Counted from the first letter of the stretch, positions 1-13,501 are shown. The stretch is 64,000 nucleotides of DNA from Polytrichum commune (GCA_950295325.1 OX485805.1:54398758-54462757), one strand, 5' to 3'. Translations and numbers: made by a program. Notes: generated by a model from the sequence alone, not told the origin.

Positions 1-2510
1 AGTGACATAAAATCCTACATGTCCAATATGGACGATGTTTGGGTTCACATGAATTTTACAGCGAGACAACTCAAACAAATATTCTCGTTGTAAAATGAAG
101 GCAATGGAGATTCTATATATTGCAACGTTTACTTTAACTTTAAATAGTGTGTCTCCAGTCAAAGCATTCTTCAAACCAAATCCCATGACGAACTTGGCTT
201 CTAATAATAAGTGGATTAGAATCTCTCTTGGTCATGGCTTTAGACCGCCAACTATGACCACGAGTATCCTATATCACTTTTTCTCAAGGTCCTTAATCAT
301 GTGTGTAAAACGACCCTCGATGTCATGGAAGTGAATCCTTTGTTTACTTCGAATGTTAGACTTAACATGGGACATGAGTTCAATTTTTTACTTTCTAAAT
401 CCTAGGCATTAAGAAACAAACAAAATAAAACAAATTAAAACCAGACGAAAACAAATAAATAAAATTTGCTATGGAGTGGAAAGTGCATGAAAATGGCAAC
501 TCCTCGAAGTGGATCTTATTTAGTCCACATTGACCACAAAACATGGTAAATTTTGGGAGAAATTGACCTTGATTACATGCTTATTTGCTAGGTCTAATTG
601 GATTGTGAGCAACTCTTGTTGTAAAACGTTGCCTTGACTCTAATTTGAGTCCCATAATTGATCCAGAACATTGCAAGAGCATAATAATGCATATGGAAAT
701 TCTTTGAAATTGGCAATTCCCCTTGAGTAGATGATTCTAGCACGGCTTCAAAATGTTTTTGGAGCGATGAAATGTGATACATGTTGTTTGTTGCCTAGTC
801 TAATTGGATGGTTGGACTCACAACTGTTGTGAAACGTCATTGACTTGTTGTGACTTGGAACCCCAAATAATGGAATTGTGGTGTTATTCAAGAATTTCCG
901 GGATAGATTGCGTGTTCAAAAAGTGTAATAATCTTAAGGTATGTATAAGACCCCCTTGTTAGACCCCGAGTACATTTTCGAGAGTGTCGGTAAAGCTCAC
1001 CTCCAATGTTGCAACAGGTTGGACCATATCACATTCAAAGGAGTCAACATTTACAAGTTCTTGGGAGTATTCCTCTTGGTTTGTGTGGGTGTTGGGATGA
1101 ATGAATTGATGTCATAATAAGGTCACATTTGAGAAGGCCAACTAAAAACAATTTATATTTTTTGCATCATTTTTGGGTAGCTAATGTTATAAGTTATAAG
1201 CGAGTCACATTTTTTAGTTCTTAGACATGTGCTATCTTTTCCTAGTTCAACTCATGGGTTATTTTATTATTCAAGTTACTCCTTTAATCATGGAAATCAT
1301 CATTGATTTCATAAATGAGCATCCTAGTATATACATACCTAACCCTCAAATCCTATGACTATGTTCCACCCAATCATATTGAAAATATTTGTGTGAATCA
1401 AATATTCCCAATCAATCACGTGGGAACCATGAGCCTGCGTTTATGGGACGTAGGTGCGGTTTAATTTGGCCTTTTCATGAGTTCAAAGCATTTGCCTTTG
1501 AAAAAGGTAAGTATTCTTCAAGGTCCCTCTCATTCTTATGATATCCACTTCATGACCTTACTTTCACACACACGCACACACACACACATGTGTATATATT
1601 TATAATTCGATTCAAATGTGAAGGAACACTATAATTACACTAGTGGCAACATTGATTTTGTCTTTCTTTCTTACTCAATCTTTAAATGACTAAGTGACTC
1701 CTCGGACTTTGCATTATACATGATTGCAATTTATGGTTGTTTATAATTGCAATTCAAAGCCATTGGTGTCAACTTGTACAATTACAAAAATCTAAATGAC
1801 TTGGTGGCCCTATTAATAAATTGAACCATAATTGTTATGAAGCAACATTGGAAAGAATTGATGCCATTTATGCATAATTAGTGCCAAAGGAGGATATATG
1901 GGAGCACAACACGATGGAATATATACTTGTGGACCACAAAAAGCGCCCCCTCTTCTTTAGGACCCCATTGCCATTAGAAACTTTGTTATTTTAGTTCTAT
2001 AGTTCCATTCAAAATCATTCAATCATCCACTCTATATATGAAAGGAAAAATTACAGTGTCTCGCATACACATCTTTGTTAAAAAATAGTTGTGGACAAAC
2101 ATTTGAAATTGTCTACATAAATATTCCAAGTTGGGACTTACTATGAATTTTTTGGTATCATGTGGTCCCCACTAGTTGCAACTATGATACAATAGTGTCC
2201 CTCTATAAATAACAATATGAGGCCGTCGTCCCACCGTTCCCCACCGTTTGTGCTTAAAAAGTAATTTAAAAAAAAAAAAAAAACTACATGTGAAAGGATC
2301 CTCCCCCCCCCCCCAAAAAAAAACACAAGACAAAAAACAAAATGTGAAAGTAGGGTGGGAGATGGTGGTGGGTCATGAGGCTTATGGAGCACATGCATGG
2401 GGGCATATGGTTGCATGTGTGTATGGGGTTGGGTTGATCCATGATACTAATTCATATGCATGGGGTGCAATGGGCCATGATGGCATGGGCCCAAATGACA
2501 CTAAATATGA
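1..2510. other. AT-rich DNA, no gene recognised
   Basis: Apart from the duplication at 480-870, it holds a (CA)n run at 1567-1590 and poly-A/poly-C tracts at 2264-2330. Short open frames lack any domain. Confidence 0.6.
480..870 (+). repeat. diverged tandem duplication, unit about 200 bp
   Basis: The segments about 487-650 and 692-860 share phrases in order: GCATG..AAATGGCAACTCC/AAATTGGCAATTCC, GATTACATGCTTATTTGCTA/GATACATGTTGTTTGTTGCC, GTCTAATTGGAT, and CAACTCTTGTTGTAAAACGT/CAACTGTTGTGAAACGT. Confidence 0.65.
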
Positions 2511-2700
2511 TATTTTGTGTCACCTACTATTTGGAAATACACAATGCTAATTTTTCTATTGATGTAATTTGTTTACCAAGTAAAGTTGCTAATGTTTTAT
2601 AATGTCCAAACAACCAGTTTGACATTCGCTAATAAAATTTGAGATATACATTCAATAAATACAACATTGCATACTTCCAAATAATAAGTGACACTAAATA
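2511..2700. mobile_element. 190-bp MITE, TATTTWGTGTCAC family
   Basis: The left end TATTTTGTGTCACCTACTAT and the inverted right end TATTTAGTGTCACTTATTAT match, and similarity continues through TTGGAAATAC. The interior (ACCAAGTAAAG, TGTCCAAACAACCAG) is shared, in reverse orientation, with the 47987-48179 copy. Confidence 0.8.
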
Positions 2701-5377
2701 ACACATGTAATGTAATCATCTACACTGTCCAACAAAACTTGTGTCATCATTTGCATACACATGACAAAGTAATGTAAACTTTTGTTGAATAACATTACAA
2801 TGTCATACAAGCCTCAACCATTTAGTAGTTAAAATTATGGATTAGTGTGGCTAATAGTTAGAGTGTTATCCTCCATTTCTCAAATGCCATAGAATTAAAG
2901 TGTAGCATACCAAATAATGCCATATTGCAAGTGACAACAACCATGCCACGTCACATATGGACAAAGTATTTTCATTGAGAGACTTTATCATAAATCTTCT
3001 TTGAGCACAAAATATATCATGCCATGTGGTCTTGGGAAGCTAGATGTCGTATTTTTGAAATAGCACAATGGTTGTTGTGATTGTGAATGGGCAATGTACC
3101 AAAGCTGCATTGATTTGACGATCCACATTAAACCTTTCAACCAATTACTGGTGTCAAGGGACTAGACAATCCTCATCCCCCCAAAAGAGAGAACAGCGAA
3201 CATCAAGATATTTAAAGGGGTTATCAAGCAAAACATTCTGTCCCCATACTTGATACCATATGTGAATGCCTAAAGCTGTTCAAAATCATTTAGTACTAAA
3301 GCTTGCTTACCAAATTGCTAACAAATCATCACAGTGTAATTTAGAGTTACAGAAAGAAGTGACAGATTAACTTCCCCACAAAATGCAGTATTCTTGCGTT
3401 TGAATGTGCCAATCCTAGTGCGTTTGGCACATGACTACCCAAACTTGCCAAAGTGTTGGGAATAGGTGCCAGTACCTTATAAGAACTCCCAAGGGTACCA
3501 TTGCGTCCCTCGATACATATACAATTTTAAAAGAGTCACGGCCACCATTCCCACTTGTAGTTTTGAGTTGTGTATTCCATGGGGTTGCCTCCAGAAATTG
3601 GCATTCTGGCACTCAGACTGCCCAAAACCAAGAAACTTGTGAAATTTCGTGCCACCTTAAGGTGAGTGGACCACCTGTGGCCAAGAGCCAACACACGGTA
3701 AGGTACTGAGCTCTCCCTTCCTAGTCATATGAAGTTGTGCATATGAAGTTTTGCCATTTGTTTAAAAGATGGGAAAGGAGGCACCTTAATATAATACAAT
3801 ACTCTTTTTCCCATTTGGTGGATTTCTCCGTCCTCTAATTTAAGTCCCAGAGCTGACAGTATAAAGCTATGTCAAACTCCCAAATTTAGAGGAATTTGGG
3901 TCTGTTTATAATACTGAAACTCAGGAATCATTGAATACAATAAAGAGGTGTCCCTTGCCCCCAAAGCATGAGGGAGGTAGGTAATGCATGCCCTTGATTG
4001 AGGCAAGAAATTGTTGGGAAGATCCTTGTATCGATAAATTTAAAATGTAGATTGGTGGGCAGTAGTAGCCTGCCCGGTGCATTCAAAGATGGTCACTGGT
4101 CCGTTTGTTGAGGTATATATGCAACTTAAGTTATAGCTGAGAGGGGTCAGATTGAAAGATTCAACAAAGTTGCACATAATTGTTTCATGTTACACATCGC
4201 GTCCGAACTTGGAAGCTGAGTCAAGTTACACGTTGCATCCAATTTTGTCAAGCCTTCTGACCCCACAGAACATAATAGGAGTACGTAAATTAACCCCTAC
4301 CATAGCACAGGTTTATGCATCTCACTCAATGTTGGTTGTGAAAATTTGGTGGACAAGTTTTGAGGTTAAAACGGGGTTTATCCGTAGGATCTTGAAACAT
4401 GGGAGATGAGTTGTTTTGAGGGGGAAATTTGGACATGAATAACCTTTTGGATTTTTAGATGATAACATTTGAAGGAAGATGCACAAGAAAATGCCATGTT
4501 TGATCCCCCAAAGGAGATATTTGACCAATCGAATTTACATGGAAAATGAGTGGAATGCTTGTGTGATCGACTAGATGGGCACAACTCAATAGTTAAGCAC
4601 TTCCACAAATTCTCTTGCCAAAATGTGCAAACCATAATAGCTAGCCACCTTGCATTCGGAGCATGTAAACCGTCCCAAATTTCTAACCACATACATGCAA
4701 AGAATTCTTTGAAAATTAAAGATTGTCCACATGTTAAATTAAAAAGGACATGTGGGAGCTCATAGGCCGTTTTTAGATGAACACCACAAAATATTTCACT
4801 CTTACCAAAATTAACACCAATGAAGTTCATGAAAGTTTACATCGGAGTGGCAACCATTGATTGGTAGGACATTTAAGTATGTTGTGTTGCATGATGTAAG
4901 ATGATGTTATCACTTACTTGATGCGAACATAAGCGTAGCATAAAAAGTATAGTTGATTGGCTAGACCGTAGTAATACACTAACTCTAGAACACAACGCTC
5001 AAATAGGGTGCATTATGTAACACATGTCCCATTGCCAATGGTAAAATTTGTTGCGCCAACACATGCATATCATGCGATTGAAGACTATGTAGTTTCCCAT
5101 TTACCACATGTAACCTCATTGCACTTTAATAGCCTATCCAAGCTTTTTAATTTCTTATACAAGACATAAACCCAAATATTACAATATAGTTATCCAATGT
5201 TCCCAAGCTTCAATTTAGACCCTTAGGAGGATGCATGGTCTATCATGCAACCACAATTTTGGTTGCGTGTACACACCCTGCATATTTTCCCTCTTAACAA
5301 CACTGTCTTATTTGCCAAGCATGGTCCTCAAAACATTGCCGATTACATTACACTCCATATGCATGACGTTCAACGTA
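2701..5377. other. no gene recognised
   Basis: The longest open frame is 150 codons on the minus strand (4378-4830). It has no recognisable motif and conflicts with open frames on the other strand. Nothing else is seen. Confidence 0.5.
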
Positions 5378-5385
5378 TGTTTGAT

Positions 5386-5799
5386 CTCGGGGAGTGCACT
5401 TAAAGTTAAGACTAGGAATCACGTGAGTGCGTACTTTTGACCCCCTTGTGTATGTACTAAAAAATCATCTAAAAATTGTTAAAAAAATATGAAGTTGTTA
5501 AACACAATCTAAATTTCTTGTTGTATAAATTTCAAAAAAAATCAATTATAAATATTTTTAAATTTATTTTTGAAGCAAAAAACAATGCATTTTAGTTCAA
5601 ACTTCTATCATTTTTTTTTAATAATTTTTAAAAACTTTTCGTCCTGAAATTTATACCAAGTGATAGATATATACGTAATGATTTGGCACTTAAAAAGTCT
5701 TAATTTAAGAACTATTTTAAGGCCAAGTATTGTAGGGGGTATGCCATTAAAACGCACTCACGTGTATTCCTAATCTTAACTTTAAGTGCACTCCCCGGG
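5386..5799. mobile_element. non-autonomous DNA transposon, GGGGAGTGCACTT terminal inverted repeats
   Basis: The left end CTCGGGGAGTGCACTTAAAG and right end CTTTAAGTGCACTCCCCGGG are inverted copies. Similarity extends about 60 bp inward (GTTAAGACTAGGAATCACGT). Both sides carry TGTTTGAT (5378-5385 and 5800-5807), an apparent 8-bp target duplication. The 414-bp AT-rich interior has no coding capacity. Confidence 0.85.
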
Positions 5800-5807
5800 T
5801 GTTTGAT

Positions 5808-8800
5808 GAGCAAGTGATGTCCAAAAACCATACCCACATGTATATACAACATAATATTCCTCCCTAGTGAGAAAATTGAATCCTAAAATATTAAAAAATG
5901 CAAGCATTTCCTACACAAGCCAATTGAATACGTCAACAATTCCATGAACACCACACATGCACACGTTATGCAACAAGAGTAAGTCACCTTACCTCCTAGT
6001 CAGGTAGTCAAAAACATGTGCTTCTCTTCTTAATTCATGTCACCCAAGCTAGATATTCCCTCAAAGGCCTAGTCCCATCCGTTACTAAGGCCTCTCTTGA
6101 GCCTCCATATTTGCACATGTGAACGTGTAATACACAGAGGTGTTGTTCCCCACTTTGGGATGTGATTGAAAGCCACACAAGGTTGTCTTAGTGAGTGCAT
6201 TATGTGCAACCATTTATGGTGTTGGTTGCCGTACACCATCTTCCACAGTTGATGTGAATATTGTTCACAAGCACTAGAACCACAAAGTTGGGCATCCAAC
6301 ATAGCCTTTTGTTGCACACCCATTGAAGTAGACCAATCCCGGGAATTTTGTTATGATGGATAGACACAAACCCATCCAATTAACCAATTTTTTTTCCTTG
6401 GCTCACGAGGAGATCCCAAACCCACAAACTTGGGAACTATAGCTCTTGCAACTCCTTGATTATAGGCACAAAAAGACATTGAGGTTCTTAGATGTAGGTG
6501 CATTTGGGCTAGGAATCAATAGCATCAACAATGTGAAGAACTTTTTGCACATTAGCCATGGTGGGAGGTTTGCAATTATGACAAGCATGGGCCATATGGA
6601 CCACTTGCTACTCATAAAGGAGAAGGGATTGACCTGTTGCAAGGAATAGCCGAACATTGTGATGATCACATGCTGCTAGGCTGAGGAATTGCCTAAATTC
6701 CTCATAGCTTGGTTTTCACTTCTATTGTGAAGCCCACCATGTTAGAAACCCAAAATCTTTGACAAGCCGTGCTTTCATTTTAGTCTTGGGATGATAGGAA
6801 AATGTTTGAAGACCTTCATAGGCTTCTAGTAGCGTAGCTATTATTTAGACTTAGCATTTTGAGTCAGGTACAATTCATGTGTAGGTGTATGTAGTGGAGG
6901 GTGCTTGAGGGGTGTCCTGCACATCAAGAATGATATGTTTAGCACTTGCCCAAGAATTAAGGGGCAAGGAGTGCATTTTTGCTATGGCATAATAAATGAG
7001 GCAAAAATATCTATTGAGAAATTATGGCTTGTATGTCTTTTGGGACGATCAGTGCGGGGATAGAGCCTATTTTCCTTCAAATAATGAATGTCGGGGAATA
7101 TCTTATATTTTAAGTGCATTATGTTGTGTCCATTTTGATTGGTGCATGCATGCCATCAACGAGTCAAATTTAGTGAGATTGATATGAATTTCATATCAAA
7201 ATGCAAGCATATTTCCATGTCCATCAGGTGAATTGTCATTGTACTCATTTAACTTCTATTGAAAAGCATATGTCTTTGAGCATACACTTAGGTGTGGATT
7301 GTGTCCATGGAATGTTGATGTCCATGTGTGACCCTTCCAATGACATAGGAATCTCTTAGTCTTACATGGCCTTAAAATGCGTTGTGCCAATACATTATAA
7401 AATATTATGAATTGGGACTTTATATGTCCACGACTATATGGTAATAGAAGCAATAATATCGTCCAACATTAAATCCTTGTTGCCTAGGCAATTTCGTATC
7501 ATATATGTCATTGATTGTTGCAACATGCTATGGACACCAAGGATGTCCAGTGTGACTTGTCCCTCGTGGATGGGACCGGTTATATGATTCCTTGGTAACT
7601 ATTGGTTATGACTTACCATGGTAACCATATTCTTGGTTATATGTTATGTCAGGAACACCATAGACGTTGGTAGTGATTTAGTTGAGAAGAGGACTCTTGC
7701 TGCATCACACACAAAATTGATAACATAATGCATGTCATTGGAATGTTAGGCTCTGTATACTTTGATTTACCATAGTTAAATATTGATAGATATGGTTTCC
7801 AATTCCAAAGCACTCTGATGGTTCAAGTAACAATGACGTTGTTTCAGAGATCTCATACACTTATTGGTGTCAGTTTTTTTTTAATCAAAGAGAATGAGCA
7901 CTTGGCAGTGATGTTCTTAAAATCACTTGCCATTTCCATGACACATGAGTATGTGTATCGTTGTCCAGGACTATTTGGAAACTAGACTTGTCATGGTCTG
8001 GTTGTTAAACTGTTGGTCAAAAAAGATGGGAGAATTATCAAGAAGAGATTGGAGACGACCCACACTCTATGATGATGTTTTCCACAAAACAGTTGTGATC
8101 TCCACATGTTGGAATGAATGGCAAATTGGCTCCTGGTGTGATCACAGCTAACACAGTTGCAAAACCCACAAACATTTGACTCAAATCTCTGCTAAAGTTA
8201 TTCACCACACATAAACATCACTGGTTGTCGTCTCCTACCAGTTTGTTAATTTTATGCGAGTTGATCTCGGATGGGTGACCTTCCAAGCACTGGATTTCCG
8301 GTGCACCATGCCACCTATAGTTCACCTGCATTTCAACTAACCATGAGGAAACCTAGCACTAATGTGTTTTGACTGCGTTAATGTCAACTTATTGAGCAAC
8401 AATGATATCGCAAATGTGACACTTTCTCTCATTGAAAACTAAGAACGTCACAAAGTTGACAAACAAATATGACATTAAATCCATCATTTTCGAGTAGTGT
8501 AGAGGCTTGCCCTTGGGGGATACAAGTGTCAGCCGGCTTGTCCGTGCCCTTCCAAGGTGTTCACCTTCGAATGAAAGCAATAGTCTTTCGGGGCCCCTCC
8601 GATTCTCATAATGTCCATTTTGTGATCACACTTAGACTTAGACCAACCTGAAAATGAAGCACCGGTGACAACATCAGAGTTGTCTTTCTTTTCTTTTTCT
8701 TTTTTGCGAGTTGATTTCTGCAACTTTGGCAATGTACGTCAGCGGCAGCCACCCGGCCACTCAATTCATCTCCTGCTGTCGCATAGACATCGTGCACTCC

Positions 8801-9452
8801 CAGACTTGGTGACTCCACTGATTTTCTGTTGTTGGCGCATGGATCGAGCTAAGCTTGTTTTGTTGCATCTGGGTCTGATACAGCAAAGAAAAGGAGGTGT
8901 GAGAAACTTCCAAGAGGATGTGTGTGCATTAGTTAAGTAAGTACCTGCAATCCAGCTAAACTAGATTCATAGCGAGTACTGACGCCCCTAAAACCAATGA
9001 CTAAGGGCAAGACTAAGTTAGGTTAGAGGCTTGAGCCATCCCTGGAGGCTTGAGCCTTCCCCACCACAGCTCACTTGTGAGCTGTGTGGGTCACTTGCTT
9101 CCTGTCTGTCGCTTCTGCCGTCAACACTCACAGCTCTCTGGCTCCAGGACTTGATTTGATGGGCCACCGCCCAAATATTGAGCTGCTAATCGTCTCGCTG
9201 TTTAGACCGCTTTCCTTCCCTACAACTATGTTATATGCAGAGAGCCTTGTATGTACAGTACAGTATGTAGATGGGTTGAGTCAACTTCGAGTACATATAT
9301 AAAACTTAGACAACAGAATACTAGGGCTACTACCAGACGATATCGTGCAGAAAGTAATCACATCATGAATCTCAATCGACTCAGCTTACTGGCAGGTGGA
9401 GAAGACTATCAGTTTCCAGACTTGTGTATTGGCATCACGTACTACAAGGAAT
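5808..9452. other. no gene recognised
   Basis: Only short frames occur. 8640-9450 is somewhat richer in G+C and has a small hairpin (CACAGCTCACTTGTGAGCTGTG, with flanks, near 9065-9086). A GGATGGGTGACC match to 5S rRNA at 8269-8280 is isolated. Confidence 0.5.
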
Positions 9453-9788
9453 GCGGGTGTTATTCGGTTACTTTGCTTAATTGAACACCTATATGTGATT
9501 GGTGAGTGGTTTGGTGAGGATTAGAGAACAAACATAATAAAGACACATGTTTAAAAGAGATTGAAATATGCTTTTAAATTGTAGTAAATGTGAATTGGAA
9601 AAAAGTGTGTCTTCAGTTTAAAAATCAACAAACTTTCAAACACCATAACTAAATTAGGGGAAGTTTTTTTTCAATCCAATTTTTGTTGATGCTTCACTGT
9701 AGATTTGGTAATGCAACACAATTTTTTTTGGTTGTAAATCTAATCATTAAAGTTGGAGACCTTGAAAATCTAACCGAATAACACCCAC
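9453..9788. mobile_element. MITE with GGGTGTTATTCGGTTA inverted ends
   Basis: GGGTGTTATTCGGTTA at 9455-9470 is inverted as TAACCGAATAACACCC at 9771-9786. The interior contains GACACATGTTTAAAAGAGATTG, shared with 38.8-39.1 kb. It is noncoding. The duplication at the insertion site is not clear. Confidence 0.78.
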
Positions 9789-11699
9789 ATATCTTATGTA
9801 TGTCCTTTTATATGCAGGTGATGTGATTCAGCTTGCAGCCATTGAACATTGATGAGGAAAGCCACGTCCCATATCTAATGTACATATATGAGTACAGGTG
9901 TTTCCATATTATATATTAGAGTGACAACTAGGCTTTGAAGTGAATTGTATAGGTAGAACACAAAGTGGGTTTGATTCATCGTGCCACTGACATTTGCAAG
10001 GAATACTAACACATCAACACATAAGTACTGTTTACTGAGGAGAAAACCTGTCAACATCAGAGGCATTGTAGTGGAGAAGCTGAGATCTGATCTGGGTGGA
10101 TGGTTTTAAATCAATACTGTATATCATGTTCAGTTCAATAAGTACTAACAACTTTAATATAAATTATCACACAGAATCTGCTGGTATCTTTGTGAAGCAA
10201 TTTGATATACTCATAATTAAGTTGTCACATTGTATAGTACTTAAGCTTTTCCTTGGAAACCTGTGGTTCAAGTATACTCATCAATGTCATGGATTTTAGG
10301 GTACTCAACATCAATATATGGACTGCTTGCATGGCATTTGCTTATTGGCGCAGGAGACCTCAGAAACATGATAATTTGCAAGTCGCTTGGTATAGGTAGT
10401 TTACATCATAGCGTGTTCAACAAAATAGACATCCTTTCATGAGAGGTGTTGTTTAAAAAGGTAGGGCTAATATCATAATGTTATCAGTCGAAATTATGCA
10501 AGGATCCAGGAGTTGTTACCAAGCCCTAACTTGAAGATTTCAGTGAAGCCATGTAGAAGTCATGGTTGCACAAGTTCACCAGGGAATCTGTTCAAGCCCA
10601 ATCATCCAAATAGTAAGGTTGAAAAATTGGAGGAGGTATATCTTCATGATACATCATTTTGTGTGTCATTTCCAACGTCTTACGAGGTCATATCTCAAAA
10701 TGTCTCGTGCTTAAAACCATGTACGGTGCAGGAACTGCATGGTGCAATAAGTTAAGTAGCCACTATGTAATGAGGTAGAAGCACCTATAACGGACACTTT
10801 GAGCACTTGAGGTCCCCTCAACATGTATAAAATACTTCAAAAATTTCTAGTTTATTCATAAGAAGGCTAATGCATTTAAAGTTCATACATTTTGCGATTT
10901 AAATTTGATTGATGGAAGTCAAGATGTCTTTGTAATCCAAAGTGCATAATTTTGACCAATGACATTTTGTCTTTTTAAATCAATGAATTACGTTGTAAGT
11001 TCTTAGAATGATATAAATAGTGTTCATGTTGAAATACGCAACTCAACTTTGGGACAAAATGTTAGCAGGAAATCCCTGACGGATTTTGACGCTTTTATGT
11101 CTAAAAGTATATATATGACTAACTTGAAGAAAACCTTTTGGCACAAACATGCATGAAAACCGTAGAGGAGGTACAGCGCCAGGCATCTCCTTACCCAGGA
11201 AGGACATACATAGGACATAATATACATTAAGCGGTGCTGCCATGGTTTCTCACAGTTTCTATAAATAGATAACACGAGCAATCTGATCCGTGAAGGTAAT
11301 AACACGTGAAGGCAAACATCATGTGTGAGGACAATTCATTTTTCTATGTACTGTATGTTATGATCATGAATTACAGGAGCAATTTGAGCTTGGACTCGAT
11401 GACGTAAGCCTTTTCTTTCATTCAGCATGTGGGGATCCCTCATTTTGTCTTGTCTTCCAATTTCTAAATTAATGGTCCCAAAATAAAGGAAAAGTAAAGG
11501 CAAAACTTGGATCAATTATTCTGTTACTGTGTGTACAAAATATAAACATATAACATAGAGGCTCCTCTTAGTATTTCATCTAAGGTAGAGGGTGTTATAT
11601 TCAACACCCCACTCAAAAGCAAAACTTATAAACACATTGTAATCTTGTATTCAGAGCACACCTTATATCATACAAATGTCTCCGACGCAAAGTGGAGAT
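9789..11699. other. no gene recognised
   Basis: An 80-codon frame (10513-10755) and a 93-codon minus frame (11024-11305) have no domain. I see no repeat or regulatory structure I can name. Confidence 0.5.
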
Positions 11700-12010
11700 G
11701 AATTCGGGTGAAAAGTGGGGTGATTGCGGGCAAATGCAAGGTTGGTTTTGGGTGAAAGTGGGATGGGATTTGACCAAGCATCAAATTATGGTTGGGGGTG
11801 GCTTGCGTATATGTATTTATTAAGAATCCACATGCAAAACAACTAAGTTTTTTATTGGGTGGAAAGTTGGTTCTTGTGCAGGGCAGTTTGGACAAAAGGT
11901 GGGGCTGGTTTTGGGAGAAAAGGGGGTTGGTATTGGGTGAAAAATGAAAGCATTTTGGGTGAGTGTTGGGCCGGTTTGGGGAGCCGTTTGCAATGGAAAA
12001 ATCGGGAGTC
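11700..12010 (+). repeat. degenerate G-rich minisatellite
   Basis: Phrases such as GGTTTTGGGTGAAAGTGGG, GGTTTTGGGAGAAAAGGGGG and TATTGGGTGAAAAATG recur at irregular spacing of about 25-35 bp. Overlapping short open frames here are by-products of the repeat and are not genes. Confidence 0.55.
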
Positions 12011-12329
12011 TAGGGATGGATTTAGGAAGCTATGGGTAAGTGACTTCAATAATTTGTAGTATATTTAGATGATGTGCAATTTCTTTTATTTTTGTTTCTA
12101 CTATGTCTAAGCCAATTTGCTAAGCCAATCATGCATACCAATAATCTAAATGAACTCCAAAAAAAGGCTACATCACTTAAATTGTCCGTTCAACCTTATA
12201 ATGATGTTGAAATGTAGTTTCCACATGGGATTCAAGTAGTTTGCAACCAATGTAAGAATAAAACATGGTAAACTTTGAGGGGAAAACAATCAAAACACAA
12301 CCTAAGCCAAATTTCTTCTTTTCCCAACA

Positions 12330-13468
12330 CTATATGGCTTGTACATTAATGAACTTGAAACATATTTGGACAAGATTGATAGAGATTCTCCATGTTCATT
12401 CAACATAATGTTTGCCATCCTCCTCTATGTTGATGTTGGTTTTTTTGTTCTATAAATCAAGAGCAAGGTTACAAAGACTTTTGAACAAGCTATATGAGTT
12501 ATGCACTTCCTTTAGCCTTGACGTCAATTTATCTAAGATCAAAATTATGATCTTTGGTTGTAACAAAAGGAAATGAATCCACGAGGCCTTCTACCTAGGC
12601 AAGGACCAAATTGAGATAACCCTTGAATATAAATATATTGGGATTCATTTCTATTCACTGGGTTACTTTGGGATATTTATCAAGCTAAAGGCAATGAATT
12701 GCATGTATTAAACCTGATGACCACCTTAAGAAAGAAGCAACATTTGGAGGCATATGTTGGGGACTCAAATCCCATTTATTCAAGGCTTTGGTGCTTCCAA
12801 TTGTTTGCACATATGACACTAAAATTTGGGGAAGTGACTTGGAAAATTCTCATTGGAAGGTTCTTGAGAAGGGCACGAAGATACATATGATATCTCACAT
12901 CCAAGTGTGTTCTTTGACAACCTAACATATTTTGTTGGCCGAATTTGGAGGACTTTTCATGGAGTAGTTAACTTGCTAACCATGGGTTTTCAACAACGGC
13001 TTGCCACCTACTCTCCTCTTGGGTAGTCAATCAAGCAACCTCACTTTCTTGACACCTTGCCGCACAAGGATTTGACAATTGGTACAAATCGACAACCATG
13101 TGGAAGGCATCACGGGGTCTATCTCATTGACCCCAAGCCCATGGCAACCCAATACCGTTAAAAATCACATTGGATGATCTCAAGGAGGCTTTGCTTGCTA
13201 AAGAGTGACTTCCATCTCTTGGGGAAGAAACTAGATTACCTCCACCTCAAGGATTTTCTCAAGTACTTGGATGTGGATTGTAATTGAAGCAACCATTTAC
13301 ACCACCACAACACACGATTGTTGATGCTTATTGCATCTCAAATCATAGACTTGTCATTGAAACTGGACAAGGCTCAACTATTCCTATCTCTAGAGACAAT
13401 GAATTTTTCAACTTTTGCTCTTGTAATATAGTTGAAATCGTCTTTCTTTCAATTGACCATCAAACCGA

Positions 13469-13500
<32 letters not shown>
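12330..13500 (+). pseudogene. LINE reverse-transcriptase C-terminal relic
   Basis: Plus-strand pieces read LYGLYINELETYLDKIDRDS and AILLYVDVGFFVL near 12.33-12.45 kb, where a YADD box has become YVDV. A stop-ridden stretch follows, then LRKKQHLEAYVGDSNPIYSR and FEVTW-like RT-tail sequence (about 12.72-12.89 kb). Near 13.29-13.46 kb come TPPQHTIVDAYCISNHRLV, ETGQGSTIPISRDN and FCSCNIVE, the zinc-finger-like tail seen in plant LINE polyproteins. Multiple stops and shifts show long inactivity. It seems a different LINE family from the nuclease-bearing fragments. The relic runs into a CT microsatellite. Confidence 0.8.
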
Positions 13501-13501
13501 A
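13468..13501. repeat. CT/TC microsatellite
   Basis: An almost pure (TC)n run, broken once by an A, at the 3' end of the LINE relic. A second (TC)n-(TA)n run lies at 13828-13864. Confidence 0.9.

Noticed and set aside
4378..4830. 150-codon minus-strand frame as a gene
   Set aside because: No recognisable domain, open frames on the other strand, and ordinary AT-rich composition. A chance frame is more likely.
8260..8300. 5S rRNA or Cassandra element
   Set aside because: Only GGATGGGTGACC matches the 5S promoter region; the neighbouring bases do not follow 5S rRNA.
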